Shown: positions 1 to 11,866, counted from the stretch's first letter. The stretch is 64,000 nt of DNA from Polytrichum commune (GCA_950295325.1 OX485809.1:8308001-8372000); one strand, 5' to 3'. Notes: generated from the sequence alone by a model not told the origin. Program-made: numbers and translations.

Positions 1-689
1 TGAAATTAATTTCTTTTCATATACAGATTGGCTAACATTAGGTTTTCCAAAAATCATTAATCAAATGTAAAATATTTATTTAATGGAAGAAAATTTAAAG
101 CACGTGTTATTGTTGGTATCCCAACATACTAGACACATTTGACATCATTGATTTTGATGTGATTCTAACAACTCTCTATATATATGTATTCAATTATTTT
201 ATATAATATAATTATATCATGGTTTGAAATTTAGGGTTTAGAAATCCTCATTTATAAATAGCTTTTTAGTGCTTGTCATGTTTATCCTTTCTCCTCATGT
301 TTATTGCGCATTCTAAGTGTTTGTAATTTTTATTTGATTGAATAATATTTGTTTAATTTTAGCATAGAATCACATACCGATTATTTTAATTGACATTATC
401 TTAGTTAACTTTGATGGATATTTGCCTTAACTCTCAAATAAGGTGCTAAAGGATCTATGGTTAGGGTATCAACCAAGAGTGAATATACAATCAATATTCT
501 AATTTGAGGTGGATATTAACATAAACTCTAGGTGAAGATCTTAAAAGACCTATGGTTAGGGTATCAACCGAGAGTGTGTACCCCAAACGACACTCTGACC
601 TTTGGCGGATATTAACCTTAACCAAAGATTAAGGTGGTGATGGAAATTAACTCAATGTGATGAAGTTATCAATAAACAGTTCATGTTTT

Positions 690-726
690 ATTTTGTTGTG
701 TGTTGTGTTGTGTTGTGTTGTGTTGT
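690..726. repeat. (TGTTG)n microsatellite
   Basis: A run of TGTTG pentamers, slightly imperfect at both ends, seen directly. Confidence 0.85.
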
Positions 727-1789
727 TTGGTTTGCTTTTGCTTTTGAAACTATGAGAGGTTCAAGATTAAAAGAGATATTTATGAGTAAGTTATGTTAAA
801 CAGAAAGTTTAGAGATTAAGAGAAATCTAATTTTGATTCAAAGTGAAGAAATGAAAAGAGGTCCAAAACTTCTTCACAGAAAGGAAACTAAATGAGATCC
901 ATTAGTGATTCAAAGTGAAGATACTAAGAGAGAGATCTAATACTTAAAAGAGATCCTAGAGAGAGACAAATGACTAAGAGATATCTGATTATGATTTAAA
1001 GTTGGGAGACTATGAGATCCAAGAGAGATGAAAGATCTAGAGGGATCCAATAATGCTTAAAAACTAGTAGACTACAAGATATTCAAGAATGATTCTAAGC
1101 TAATTAGTTAAGAAAGATCACTAAGGTACTCTGTCTAAATACTTAGCTCCAAGAATGCAAATGGAGGACCATAATTACTAAAACACAAACCAAAAACTCC
1201 TCAAGGCATAATCTAATAGCCAAAATCAACACTCACACAAACCAAGAGTTACAAACACATATTCTACAAGCCAAGAGCCACAAACCACCAAGATCCTCAA
1301 GAGGATAGAGAAAAAAGGAAGATGAGATTCTGACAAAGGCCTTCTATGAAGTCCCTTGTATTGGTGGGTGGGATAGGAAGTGCTCATGGCCACCCTTATT
1401 AAGACTTCAGGCATGTTAATTATGGGTAGCTAAACATATAGATACAAAGTCAACAACCTGTTAGTCCAAATTTAAGTCGTGACAAAAACAAGAGCCCTTA
1501 GACAAGGAGTAATCTTATACCAAGTGATATTCTTAGAACCACATAAATAGACTCCATTTCACAAAGATAAAAGTCAATTTCCTTGGGCTTTGAGATGAGA
1601 ATACATAGACGTTGCAAAATCAAAGCCGATTGCAAAAACAATTCAATCTCTATATTACGACACTCGATTATATGACACTTGACATTACAACACCTTGACT
1701 GTATAACACATTTCCTATTGACCACATTCTAGTGTTGATTTACCTCCATATCACGATGCTCACAATACAATACAATACAATGCCAACCT

Positions 1790-1791
<2 letters not shown>

Positions 1792-1820
<29 letters not shown>
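1792..1820. repeat. poly(A) tract
   Basis: An uninterrupted A run of about 29 bases. It may be the tail of an old retroposed copy, but no upstream body with a target duplication was recognised. Confidence 0.8.
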
Positions 1821-1822
<2 letters not shown>

Positions 1823-1935
1823 TTTGAGATAGGTCATTTTCTTGAGAAACCTCGATAGTATGACATTTTACGTCAAACCATCATATTATTGAGAATACGA
1901 CATTCAAATATTATAACGCTTTCTTGCGAGACTAA

Positions 1936-2435
1936 GGGCCACTTCACACACAAGCCAAGAGCCACGACCATGAAATTGTGAGAGCCCAAAAGAAAGTGTT
2001 CGAAGGCCGTCCCAAGACACCTCCAAAATCATGCAGTGTGGTCACAGATCCTCAAGTGTGGTGTGAACCCATATGTGACCAGGCTCTCAATCAAATGCTA
2101 TTTCAATGAATTTCTATTCATGCAGGTCCTCACACACAGTACAATAGAATAAATCAACGGTTGTAAGCATTTGGGGTGCCATGGTCTCCCGGTTTTGTGT
2201 TAGGCCTACCTCCAAGAAGTGGGTGTTTGAAAATAGTTCAAGTGACCACGAAACATGATCCATTCGATGCCATGTGGGAATCCATGTAGACTTTACATCC
2301 ATCTTGCATTCACATACTCCGTTGGTCCCTCAAGCGTAGTCTGAAGCAAACTTGAACCGGCTCCGCCTTTTCCACCAATGAGAGTGCTTGAAGTGTGCTG
2401 GTCACGGGCTCTCAGTCTCATGTCTGAAGTGGCCC
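1936..2435 (+). mobile_element. PIF/Harbinger-like MITE, copy 1
   Basis: The 500 bp element begins GGGCCACTTCACACA and ends with the inverse, TCTGAAGTGGCCC. It is flanked by TAA at 1933-1935 and 2436-2438, the 3 bp target duplication typical of PIF/Harbinger and Tourist MITEs. A second copy lies in reverse orientation at 22320-22817 and a third at 51765-52354, with shared internal sequence along most of the length. No transposase is encoded, so it is non-autonomous. Confidence 0.88.
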
Positions 2436-2438
2436 TAA

Positions 2439-5257
2439 ACGCGTCTTCATAAAGAGGGAGAAAAAACACTTCACTGTGATGCATGACCCCTGATCCCATG
2501 GCAAGCCTTAACTTGCATGGGCCTTGCTGTACCCCATGCAGGCTGCTGGAGAATTTTATAGCTAGTCAGGAGTTAGAAAACATTTTCTATGCTAAATTTG
2601 AATCCCTTTCCACTTGTACTTTCACTCTTGTAATGTGAACAATACTCAGCTTGAACACTGCTCATTTTGCAAGGACATAAGGAGGAAAAATGCTTACTAA
2701 ATTCTTGGCACCAGGGGTGCAACACCTTAGTGTTGAGTAATGTTACGTCGGTGTCTGCTTATTTGTTATACGCGTTGACTTCAATCCACAAATGCGTAGA
2801 GGGTGGATCAAGCATCTAGGACAGTCAAGGTAGAAGAAGAAGAAGAAGAACTCCGGTCCCTACTAGGGACCAGAGTGAATAAAGTGTCTGTTCGTAGGAC
2901 AACCGTGGCCGTACCCCAGGGTAGCGGCGTTGGGTGTAATACTACTTCACCCTTTGCAGGGAGTAGACACTATGTTAGTAACTGATGTTTTAACCGGTTG
3001 AACCGGGGGGGGGGGGGGGGAGGAGGGTGTGTAGGGTGCATGGGTTTTAATTTAGAATTTTGTGGGTCTTGCTACTTTGTTTGAGACGAGAAGCGTGCGT
3101 ATTTGTTTGGAGTATAAGTGGTGGTTGGTTGTATAGTTGGTCGCCAAGTCATGGTTCCAAGGTTGGTTGGATAAGGACGTGCGTGTTATATTAATACGGT
3201 CCGGGTTCGATTCGCGTTGAATCCGTCTGAGCGTGTTAGTGCAATACACTTTGACTTGGTGCTGCAAGTGAGTTAATCATAGGCAGGAAAGTTATGCCAA
3301 CCACAGTCAAGGTACAAGTTATGTTCATGATATCCCACCAAATCCGACATTATCTCTAACATTGAAAAATTTATGTTGGCTACACAATGCATAAGTAAAA
3401 TAAATGAAAATAACAGTGGTGGTCATAACATTAGTCAACACATACAAAGTCAATCAAATTCAACTACTGTTTTGACAAATTCTCCACCACCGCCATCATA
3501 GTGAAATGCGACAAATAGAACCCACAAATACAAACACTTAGATCTGTAGGTTGGCGAGTTAACTCCCTTGTAACCATCATTGCCGAGCCATACACGAACA
3601 ACCGATTCAAGTGCTAAACTTTCTCAAAATACCACCATGTGAAATAATAAAACTTATGGAAGAAAACAATTATACATCCAATCTCCATAAAATATTACAC
3701 ATACTTAGTTCTTAAAAAACTATTTTTTTAACAAAACAAGCCCCCATGGAACCCTCCCCTAATTATGACCTTGTTACTCAAAGGACCCCACTTTTTGAAA
3801 CCATGGAAGTAATCCCACCTTGCAGCTTGTTAAAACATGACGAAGGTGAGGAAGAACATGCTCCCATTCATGTCAAATGCATAGTCTTGTGTGTTTGTTG
3901 CATTGGAGTGTGTGTGTGTGTGTTCTTTGGTGGATGGCGTGATTATGTTGTGCTATGCAGAGCACTTTGACATACTTGTTCGAGCATGTGGAGAGTAGAT
4001 TTGGCCTTGTGTCAATTATGTTGTTTGGACATAGAGTGCAATTTGGGTTTGGGTGTATATTGGGTCCAAGGAGGTTTTTTAGATGGTTGCCCATGTATTG
4101 AGAGTACTAGAATTTTAGTGTTGGCAAAGCAAATTCTAGGAATCTCAGGCAGCCAAATCGAATGTGAGCATAACTTTTCCATCACATGGTTCTCCCAAGC
4201 TTACATACGTGCAGGTTGGGGCTTACAAACTTGGATGCCCTTGTGATTATCAGTAAGAATTGGCCCTATGATGCATGACTTGGAGTTGCAATCTACAACG
4301 ACATTGTGGATGAATTTTTCAATGACAAAGTCGTGCTCTTGGACGAGTCAAGATGTGGAGTAAAGTGATAGTAGTTTAGTAGTTACATGTATGCACTCCA
4401 ATTTTCTAGGCTTGCAATATAAGTGACATATAGGAGCTTAGCTGCCATGTTTGTTGGCATTATGATATTAAGTCACGTCTTTGTTTACTTCAATAAATGT
4501 CATGTTACATGTCTAGATTGTACACAATCTCTAGTAGTGCATTGTCACTTTTCAATGCATCATTGTGTACATATTTTTTTTGCACAAATGCAAGTGCAAG
4601 TGAGCAACATTATCACACGATTTTGATGTGCATCAATGCGACCTTTGAGACATATTATCCTTGATTGCATCGATGCATGACAATCCTCTTGTACATTTCT
4701 ATGTTGTGATTGTTGATAACGCTTGCCTTTTCCAAATGAATGCATAATTTTCACTCTACATATGCATTTTTTTTGCAATTTGTAAATATAGCAATATTTT
4801 TTCCTGTTTTTTTCTTCAATACCATACCATTGCAGGTATTCCCTATATATTGCTTTCTTAGTATCTGTATATGAGACCTATAACCATACCTAGGGTTGAC
4901 ATCCTAGTACCAGTTCCTACCCAATACAATTTAACCCCTAAATTTTTTCATACCAAGACCTTATCAAAGTTCACATTTTGGATGTTCCCTTATACCAACA
5001 CTAGACTTGTATGAATCTTATATAAGGTAGAAATACCATAACCACCCTAACCACCCTCTAACCGTGCACTAGACGGCCGTCATAATGGTGAAGTGCCATT
5101 TCTAAAACCGATCATGGCTTGGCAGCAACTTCAATGCGTGTATGCTTAGTGTATCCAATGGGAGTCCAATGTTAATGTACTCATGAGTGTAATGTAACTA
5201 GAATTATTAAGTAATATTCTAACTACATGTGCCAGTGTGTAAGCAGAGAAAGATGAA
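2439..5257. other. intergenic DNA with short repeats
   Basis: No gene was recognised. A GAA run lies at 2832-2850 and is followed by a short palindrome (CTCCGGTCCC / GGGACCAGAG, 2851-2875). A G16 run lies at 3005-3020 and a GT run near 3907-3922. The plus-strand frames near 3746-4626 have no family motif and are probably chance. Confidence 0.5.
3120..3260 (+). repeat. possible tRNA-derived SINE-like fragment
   Basis: A clear RNA polymerase III B-box-like sequence, GGTTCGATTCG, lies at about 3204-3214, and an A-box-like GTATAGTTGGTCG lies about 70 bases upstream. That spacing is too wide for an ordinary tRNA and no cloverleaf forms, so a tRNA-derived SINE is the likelier reading. No 3' tail or target duplication was found. 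Confidence 0.25.
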
Positions 5258-5709
5258 AGCTAGACAACTCTCAGTTGAAGATGAATGGATAGGAGTAAGA
5301 CAACTCCAAATTGACAACATGTGCACTGGAGTTAGACAACTCCGCATTTAGTGCATTGGAACTAGACCATTACAATTGAGAACATGTGCATGTGAGTTAG
5401 ACAACTCTCGATGAGGTGCACAGGAGTTAGACCACTCCATATTTGGAAAGATGAATGTTATTCATTGGAGTTAGACAACTCTCAATGAATAGATTAAGCT
5501 AGTTGGAATTAGACAGTTCCAACTAGAAGATTGAATGAATGAATTAGTTGGAATTAGACAGTTCCAACTAAGAGAATGGTTGGATGAACCAAGTTGGAAT
5601 TAGACAATTCCAACTCGAATAAAGGATGGATGTATTTAGTTGGAATTAGACAGTTCCAACTAGAAAGAAGAATGGATGAATCCAATTGGAATTAGACAGT
5701 TCCAATTGG
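5258..5709. repeat. array of about 12 hairpins with constant TAGACA loop
   Basis: About twelve short inverted repeats share a TTAGACA-type centre and have varying stems. Clear units start near 5292, 5328, 5394, 5423, 5461, 5499, 5544, 5592, 5637 and 5682. Early units read GGAGTTAGACAACTCC. Later ones have longer stems such as AGTTGGAA/TTCCAACT, CTAGTTGG/CCAACTAG and CCAATTGG/CCAATTGG. When one arm changes the other usually changes to match. The last five units sit 45-48 bp apart. Spacers differ, and no gene overlaps. Confidence 0.8.
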
Positions 5710-7790
5710 AAGAATGGAATTGAGATAAGAGATGAAAGAAGGTTCTAGAAGAACCAAAGATAGAAGATTCATAGTAGAACTAGAAGATAGAGCTATGAAT
5801 AGAATACTTTTACTATATGTAAAGATAGAAAGTAAAAGTAGGCCTTTGGCATAAGAGGAAGCTCGGGGGAGGAGAGAGGGGCTTTTTGTTGTTAGCTCTC
5901 TTTCCTATGGTCGGGTGGTAGAGCTTCTTGGACCAAACTTTATTTGGTTGTGGTTTGTACTTAGAGGAAGAAATAAAATTGGTGTTTGTTTCAATTCTTT
6001 ACTTTGAGATTTTGTTGTCAAGAAACCAATTGCCAATCGGTGAGAGGTTCGTAACAATGAGGTAACCGATTTAGGCGATGTTCCGCATGGAAATGCAGAT
6101 TACCATGTTCGGTGTAGGGAGAATCTAGTGAACGAGTAGGGGGTTGGACAACTTTCCACTTTGAAATTTTGTAGCATTTTTTGTATAAAACATAAAAATA
6201 TGAAACAACTTGCAGCATTCTTCATGAATCCTTCTCGTCTATCTTGGAAAATTGTCTCATGATTGGCAGACCAGATCTTCAATGCGATAAAATCACCTTA
6301 TTTTTACGGCTTATGGTATTCCTACATTAATACCAGTACAACATTGGCACTAACCTGCTATGAATCTATGATGGATGCTTTGTTTGCATGGAGATATTTT
6401 TATTCAGGCCTTTAACTGTGTGGCTCCAGTCATTTGAGAGACCACCTGATGAGACCTAAGAAACGAACCATCATGCCAAGCACAACAACTTGCAAAACTC
6501 ATGAAACTTGGAAAAGGGAATCGCATGTTTCTCTAATGGCAGATGTATGTAGATGCTATAGCAAAGAGTTTCATTGCTCTTTTTGACTCCTTGTCACTCA
6601 CTATAAGATTCCACTACCCACTTTATGACTTGCGATTCACATGAAATATCTGAAAGTTGAGCCACTCGAGCCATTGAAATCAAGGTCCCATGGATTGCAA
6701 TTTTCCACTTCGAGCATGATGATAGTTGTGTGGGTTTCGCACGCATCATTGTTTGCACTTTACTTCCCAAGCCTATGAAAGGGTTGTTTTGAGTCAACGC
6801 ATTCCACTCGATGGTGGTTCTGGAACTTTCATGCACAAAATTTGCAGTTAAAATGGGATTCATTTGTAGGATTTTGAAACATGGGAGATAAGCGATTTTT
6901 TTTGGGGGGGGGGGGGGGGTTAATGGGTATGAATAATCTTTTAGAGTTTTAGATCATAACAATTGAAGGAAGGGATGCACAAGAAAATGTCATGTTTTAT
7001 CCCCCAAAAAAGACCTTTGACCACTCAAACCCTCCTAGAGAATGAGCGGAATGCTTCTGTGATCCACTAGATGGGAACAACTCAGTAATTGAGCACCTCC
7101 ACAACTTCTCATGCCAAAATGTGCAAATCACAACAGGCTAGCCACCTTGCATTTCAAGTACGTAAAGTGTCACATATTTCGAAGCACGAATATGCAAAGA
7201 AATCCTTAAACATTAGAGAGTGTCCGATGTTAAATTGAACGGTCAATGCGATCACAAAGGCCATTTTTACATGAACATCAAAAAATATTCCACTTGTTAG
7301 CAAAATATACATCATTGATGTTCATGCAAAGTTTGCATTAGAGTGGGATCCATTAATTGGAGTCAATGATGTCCCAAGCAAAGTTAAGATATGTGGGTGT
7401 TATTCGGTCAAGGCCTATGTATTGGAAGGACATAATCGGGAGGACCTATGTATTCAGTTAGGGTACCAAAAAAATATGCACTTTCAACAACCATAACTAA
7501 ATTAGGGCAAGTCCAATTCGAAATTTGATGAATGATGATGCTTCATCATAGATGTGCCAATGCAACACGAGTCTCATTGTGTAAATCTCGGTATAAGTTG
7601 GAGAACATGAAAACCAAACCAAATAACACCCACATACCTTCGTATAGTACTTATGTGATGTAGTGATTTGATATTAGAATTGGTGCGCCATGTTCATAGA
7701 TGTCATTCATGGCTTAACATGTAGCATTAAACATCTCATGCCATCTTCTTCAGCTATTGATTGTTTACAATCAACATGAATCAATGATGA
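5710..7790. other. intergenic DNA, no gene seen
   Basis: Just after the hairpin array lie further small inverted repeats (GGTTCTAGAAGAACC near 5743, and CTTTTACT ... AGTAAAAG near 5806-5840). A G15 run lies at 6904-6918. Short minus-strand frames at 6018-6863 show no recognisable domain. Confidence 0.5.
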
Positions 7791-7798
7791 ATAGTGTC

Positions 7799-8207
7799 CA
7801 CGGGGAGGTCACTCCATTGTCAAGTTGAACACCACGTGCGACCAAAAAAAATCTTCTTTTGGTAAGTTGCACCACCAAAATGGGTCAAAATTTTATCAAT
7901 TTTTTTTCATGAGTAGATATACATAGTACCTATGACATAGTTAAAAGTGGTAACTAAATTTGATGATTTGTTTTTTTCATAAAACATACCGTTTCTAACT
8001 AGAATGACACAAAATTGAACTAAAACAATTACTAAAAAAATAAAGATGACTAAAAATTTCAAAAAAATATTCAAAAGATACTATCAATGGTTATGTATAT
8101 GTAGAAAAAATATCATAAATTTTAAAATTATATATGGCATGTAATATAGGGGTAGCAAACTTTGTCCGCACGTGGTGTCAACTTGACAATGAAGTGACCT
8201 CCCCGTG
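7799..8207. mobile_element. hAT-type MITE with 8 bp target duplication
   Basis: Terminal inverted repeats of about 42 bp begin CACGGGGAGGTCACT at both ends, with one substitution in that stretch. The element is bounded by the direct repeat ATAGTGTC at 7791-7798 and 8208-8215. An 8 bp duplication and CA-starting ends are hallmarks of hAT transposons. The 409 bp interior is AT-rich and non-coding. The perfect duplication suggests a fairly recent insertion. Confidence 0.88.
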
Positions 8208-8217
8208 ATAGTGTCAC

Positions 8218-8452
8218 CACTGCCCGGAAAGTTTTTGGGCATATATAATCAGCCAAGATCCATGTGATTCTAAATCCAGCCGGTTACATGTTGACATCTT
8301 CTTCCGGTTTTGCTTTCATTCATTTGAGGAATATTCTTCTATAGATTCCTCTAAAATGATGGGTAATTCTCCTGAAGTCTCGAACTTCAACCAGTTATTT
8401 CTAAACTCAACTGGTTCATCTGTAACTAACTACCGGTTCTCCCCAAGCCCTG
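8218..8452. mobile_element. small hAT-related MITE (family D/E)
   Basis: It starts CACTGCCCGGAAAGTTTTTG and ends GGTTCTCCCCAAGCCCTG. The flanks AGTGTCAC (8210-8217) and AGTGCCAC (8453-8460) form an 8 bp duplication with one mismatch. The interior shares ACATGTTGACATCTT and TTGAGGAATATTC with the element split at 35443-36653. Its left duplication overlaps the right duplication of the neighbouring hAT MITE, so the two insertions abut. Confidence 0.68.
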
Positions 8453-8484
8453 AGTGCCACTAAAGCAACTGAATATTGTGGTAA

Positions 8485-8791
8485 CAGTACACCAAATATG
8501 ATATTTAGTGTTTGATTAGATTTAGTGTTTTACCACCCTACTCTGCTCAACACTAATTTTCAATTCTTTGATAATTAGTGTTAGACATAAATGCGCCGCC
8601 GCCGCCTTCCTTGTTGCCACCTCTTTCCTACTAAACACTAAATTCGTGCATGTAACTTTCACATATTACCATAGATGATATTTAGTGTTTGAGTTTACAT
8701 ATAATGTTACTTACTTTCATAGGGTTAGTGATATTTAATGTAGTGTTCGTATTTAGTGTATCTAACACTAAATATCATATTTAGTGTAGTG
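8485..8791. mobile_element. foldback/MITE with TTTAGTGT inverted ends
   Basis: The left arm contains ACCAAATATGATATTTAGTG and the right arm its inverse, giving ends of about 28 bp. TTTAGTGT or its inverse recurs several times inside. No clear target duplication was found, so the class is open; the right end reads TAGTG inward from outside as CACTA. Related words recur at about 9285-9400. Confidence 0.55.
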
Positions 8792-8799
8792 GATATCGG

Positions 8800-9981
8800 T
8801 CATTATTTCAGCAATAAAACTTCCATTACATTACAAGGGAGTGAGAGAATCTAGTGTTGTTTACTTTATCACCGAATTGAAATTTGTTGATATATGTTAC
8901 GTACATGGCATTTGATATGGGCTCAGCAATGACCTGCTAAGTCACCTTACCCTGTTGGATTTTTTACCCTTTTTTTTGAGTTTTGGTGATGCAGCTAAAA
9001 AATGTCACCTGATTAATTTTGGGTGCATTTTTTTCCTAATAGCTCACAATACAACATTGTCCATACCCATTCTAGGAATGTGGGTCAATTGACAAGATCA
9101 TTGTTGCTTACTCCATCTCAAATCATGGACTTGCCATCGATACTGGACAATTTTCAACTACCCTTTTCATTAGAGATAATAGATCATGTCACTTTTGCGT
9201 TCAATTGAAGTTCAGGTTTGGTGGTGGCAGCTTTGTGATTGATTACCCTCATAAAAGTTTTAATAATTGTTGTAGTCAAGAACTACACTAGTGTGATATT
9301 TAGTGTCATCAATTCTAAATGTCTTGCTCAATGTTGATTGTCAATTTGCGGTGTAGTGTCACCAACACTTAATGTTAACCCAACACTAATTGTCATTCCT
9401 TGTTTAAAAAAAATGGGGGGTTATAGATTTACAGTGTTGCAGTTACTGCCACTTACCAAGTGATTTTTCATTCAATTTTCAATCATCCATGACATTATTG
9501 CATCACAAGAGAAGGAGGGGTTTAGGCCAGTGGTTGAACTCATCTATCATCCATGACAATATTTGTTCACTCATTCATAAGAAGTGTCATCCAAAAAGTT
9601 ACCATAGTGACATAAAATACCATGACGCTAAATATAATCTTTATTGTAGCATTTAGATGAGTGGTTATAGGTTAAACTATAAATCAACTATACATTACCC
9701 TAAACTTTACCACTTTGAAATTTGTAACAATTTCCAGATTCATAAGGAAAAACAGTTTTAAAAAAAAAACTGCATTCACCCTAGAATAAGTTTCTTCTTT
9801 TTGCAAGGAAGACAATCCCCTACTACAATTCCTCACACATGTACACATTATCTTATTTTATCACTTATAGATTCCTCAACCTTAGAGATAAGTTTCAAAC
9901 TCTATTTAAAAAAGGAGTCTAACGTCTTTGTTTCAATTAAACCATCAAGTTGATATTAGTGTCTACCTCACAGAGACCACC
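8800..9981. other. intergenic DNA, no gene seen
   Basis: Contains scattered copies of the ATATTTAGTGT word (for example near 9296) and AACACTAA forms up to about 9400, probably a decayed relative of the neighbouring foldback element. No coding feature was recognised. Confidence 0.45.
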
Positions 9982-10269
9982 ATCCTGATCAATGGTCGAG
10001 GAAAACCGATGGCTAGTTCATTATCAGCCGATGGATTTCCCCTCATGGCCACTCCAAATTTCCAACCATCGGATGGCAATCTGACTGTAATTTCAATCCT
10101 CCGGCAATTAGCCGATGGACCAGAAAATGTCCCGGAAATGTAGCCGATTCTTCTTGTGAGTTACTGGATTTCAGCTAGAAGAAGTATTCAAATATTGGTC
10201 GATACCCAGGAAATGGTAACCGATACCCTCCGGGTCATGAGCATGGGTATCTGAGTGCAGGCAGGTATC

Positions 10270-10601
10270 AAGGGATGCAGGTCACCATCATTAAAGTGAA
10301 GTATTCTAACCTTATGATTCTTGCTGAGATTGCTAAGTGCCAATGTGTGAGTACTGCAACATGTGAAAGGGCATAATCTGTTCAAAATACTATTAAACAA
10401 AAACTTCGTAATCGAATGTCTACATCTAGCTTAGAAAGTATGATGCGTGTTGCTATAGAAGGCCCAGACAATGATTTTGATGACATTCTAACAAGTGCTC
10501 TAGATCTTTGGAAGGATGCTACTAAGTTTCACTATTTGTATAGCAATCCATAGCGTTATTTGTTTGGGGCATCTGATGATGCACTTGAGGAAGTACCCTA
10601 A
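10270..10601 (+). pseudogene. hAT transposase C-terminal dimerisation domain, broken
   Basis: The frame reads a hAT-family C-terminal signature: CVSTATCERA, then after a stop at 10374-10376 QNTIKQKLRNRM, LESMMRVAIEGP and LDLWKDATKFHYLY. A second stop at 10551-10553 is followed by RYLFGASDDALEEVP and the apparent natural stop at 10599-10601. The VSxATCER...S pattern and the LRNRM...LE..M block are typical of the dimerisation region. The N-terminal zinc finger and the catalytic part are absent, so no active enzyme is made. The domain frames the parent element as hAT, in agreement with the 8 bp target duplication. Confidence 0.82.
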
Positions 10602-10672
10602 ACCTTGAACTTTTTGAATTATGCAACCTTTCCATGACCAAATCCAATTGCTTCTATGAAGAATTGGGGGAC

Positions 10673-10722
10673 CCTTGGCCTTCAAGCGGTGAAGGCATTG
10701 CTAGGTTCAATTCCTGCCAAGG
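10673..10722 (+). other. tRNA-like fold with B-box inside hAT element A
   Basis: CCTTGGC and GCCAAGG could pair as an acceptor-like stem. They enclose a GCCTTC/GAAGGC hairpin and a T-arm-like GGTTCAATTCCTG. A D-arm is missing. The same arrangement is kept in copy B (37684-37733) and, with different but still pairing stems, in copy C (35967-36028). Confidence 0.4.
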
Positions 10723-11010
10723 TAATTAACTCTTCATATTTAAAGTTTTGAACATGCCTTTCTTTTCACTTATTCAAGATTTTGTACTAAGAAATGATTT
10801 CAAATAACTTTTCATACATTTTCTAAACAATTAGTGCCGATATGAATTCCATTTAATCGGATATTGGCCAATGAAAATATGAAAATATAGGCAATTGGCC
10901 GATTGATTTTACAAAAGACCAGCTCTTGCCAATGTAAATCCAACCCTTCGTAGCAACTACCGGCAATTAGCCACTAAGGCTTCAAAAACTTCCCGAACTC
11001 TGATCCTGAT

Positions 11011-11866
11011 GTATCTTTAGTCCCATCAGATTTTCAGCTTCCCAGACTCTAAAATCAATTCAAATGGCTTTGGTTTAAGCACCCTCTACCTTAGAGAGCA
11101 TTCATGAGTTTCAACTGAATCTTGAGTTGCAGTCAATAAACTGCCCCCAGAATAAACATCACCCTCCTCCATTCAGCCGCATTCATATCATCCTCCCATT
11201 ATTTAAAGTTTGTAAAAAGGGTTCGTGGTTTAGATTTTGCACATAGAAAATATCCAAAGTACCTTTACTTTCCAGATGAACCTATCCTCACCCCTAAAGC
11301 ACACTTACAGGATGCGGATTCCAAAGCACACTTTTACATCGATGATAACTCTAATAAGATCTTGAAGTAATCAAACTCTCAAAATGTCTCTTGAACTGTG
11401 AGCCCTTCATGAAGTCTTACACTATCTAGCTTTTGAAGGTAATGTGCAATTCAATAACTTCAGCTTCATCTGAAAATCAATTTCTAATTTTTTCTATGAA
11501 AAAGGTGAGATCCAGTGATCTAAAATTGAAAGTCCCATTCTGGGACGTTTAGGCCATGAAGGTTAAACTGATGTAAAGGCTGCAGCTGCCTCATTTACAG
11601 TCTTACCAGCTATTCAATGATGCAAGATCGAAAAAGTACAAAACCTCATCAGCAACAATTTGAGAAGTACTCATCATGATACACAACTATCAAGGTTGTG
11701 CATAAAACACCTGTCTATGTCCATTGCAGGGTTATGCCACACATGCTTGAGAGAACATTCAGGCTAATCTCTAATGAGAAAAATGAATTCCACCTAGTGC
11801 AAAATTTTATCTTTGGTCAAGAAAACCCAATTAGGGTTGCTACACAAGATGGCAAAAAGAAAGACT
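11011..11866. other. BMS1 downstream region, no gene seen
   Basis: This is the 3' flank and probable 3' UTR of the minus-strand BMS1 gene. No other coding or repeat feature was recognised. Several reverse-strand AATAAA-like words occur but none can be assigned as the poly(A) signal. Confidence 0.4.

Larger units (their letters stand above)
1..1932. other. AT-rich intergenic DNA, no gene seen
   Basis: No coding signal was recognised. A direct repeat containing CTATGGTTAGGGTATCAACC occurs near 455-490 and again near 549-585. A purine-rich stretch at about 760-1100 repeats loose AAGAGAGATC-like words. The short minus-strand reading frames here lack family motifs and look like chance. Confidence 0.6.
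9990..11002 (+). mobile_element. hAT element A, internally deleted, with transposase relic
   Basis: The element begins CAATGGTCGAGGAAAACCG and ends CTTCCCGAACTCTG. It is flanked by a perfect 8 bp duplication, ATCCTGAT, at 9982-9989 and 11003-11010. Copy B (37394-38053) matches its ends in the opposite orientation, and copy C (35646-36629) is more distant. It retains the C-terminal part of a hAT transposase at 10270-10601. It is therefore a defective, Ds-like derivative of a longer autonomous element. Confidence 0.9.

Noticed and set aside
3120-3260. A real tRNA gene
   Set aside because: A B-box is present but no acceptor, D and anticodon arms at normal spacing.
5258-5709. CRISPR array
   Set aside because: Regular hairpins with spacers resemble one at first sight, but the stems are not constant, spacers are short and related, and the DNA is plant nuclear.
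10673-10722. A functional tRNA gene inside hAT element A
   Set aside because: There is no D-arm, the T-stem is weak, and the same fold recurs only within the transposon family.
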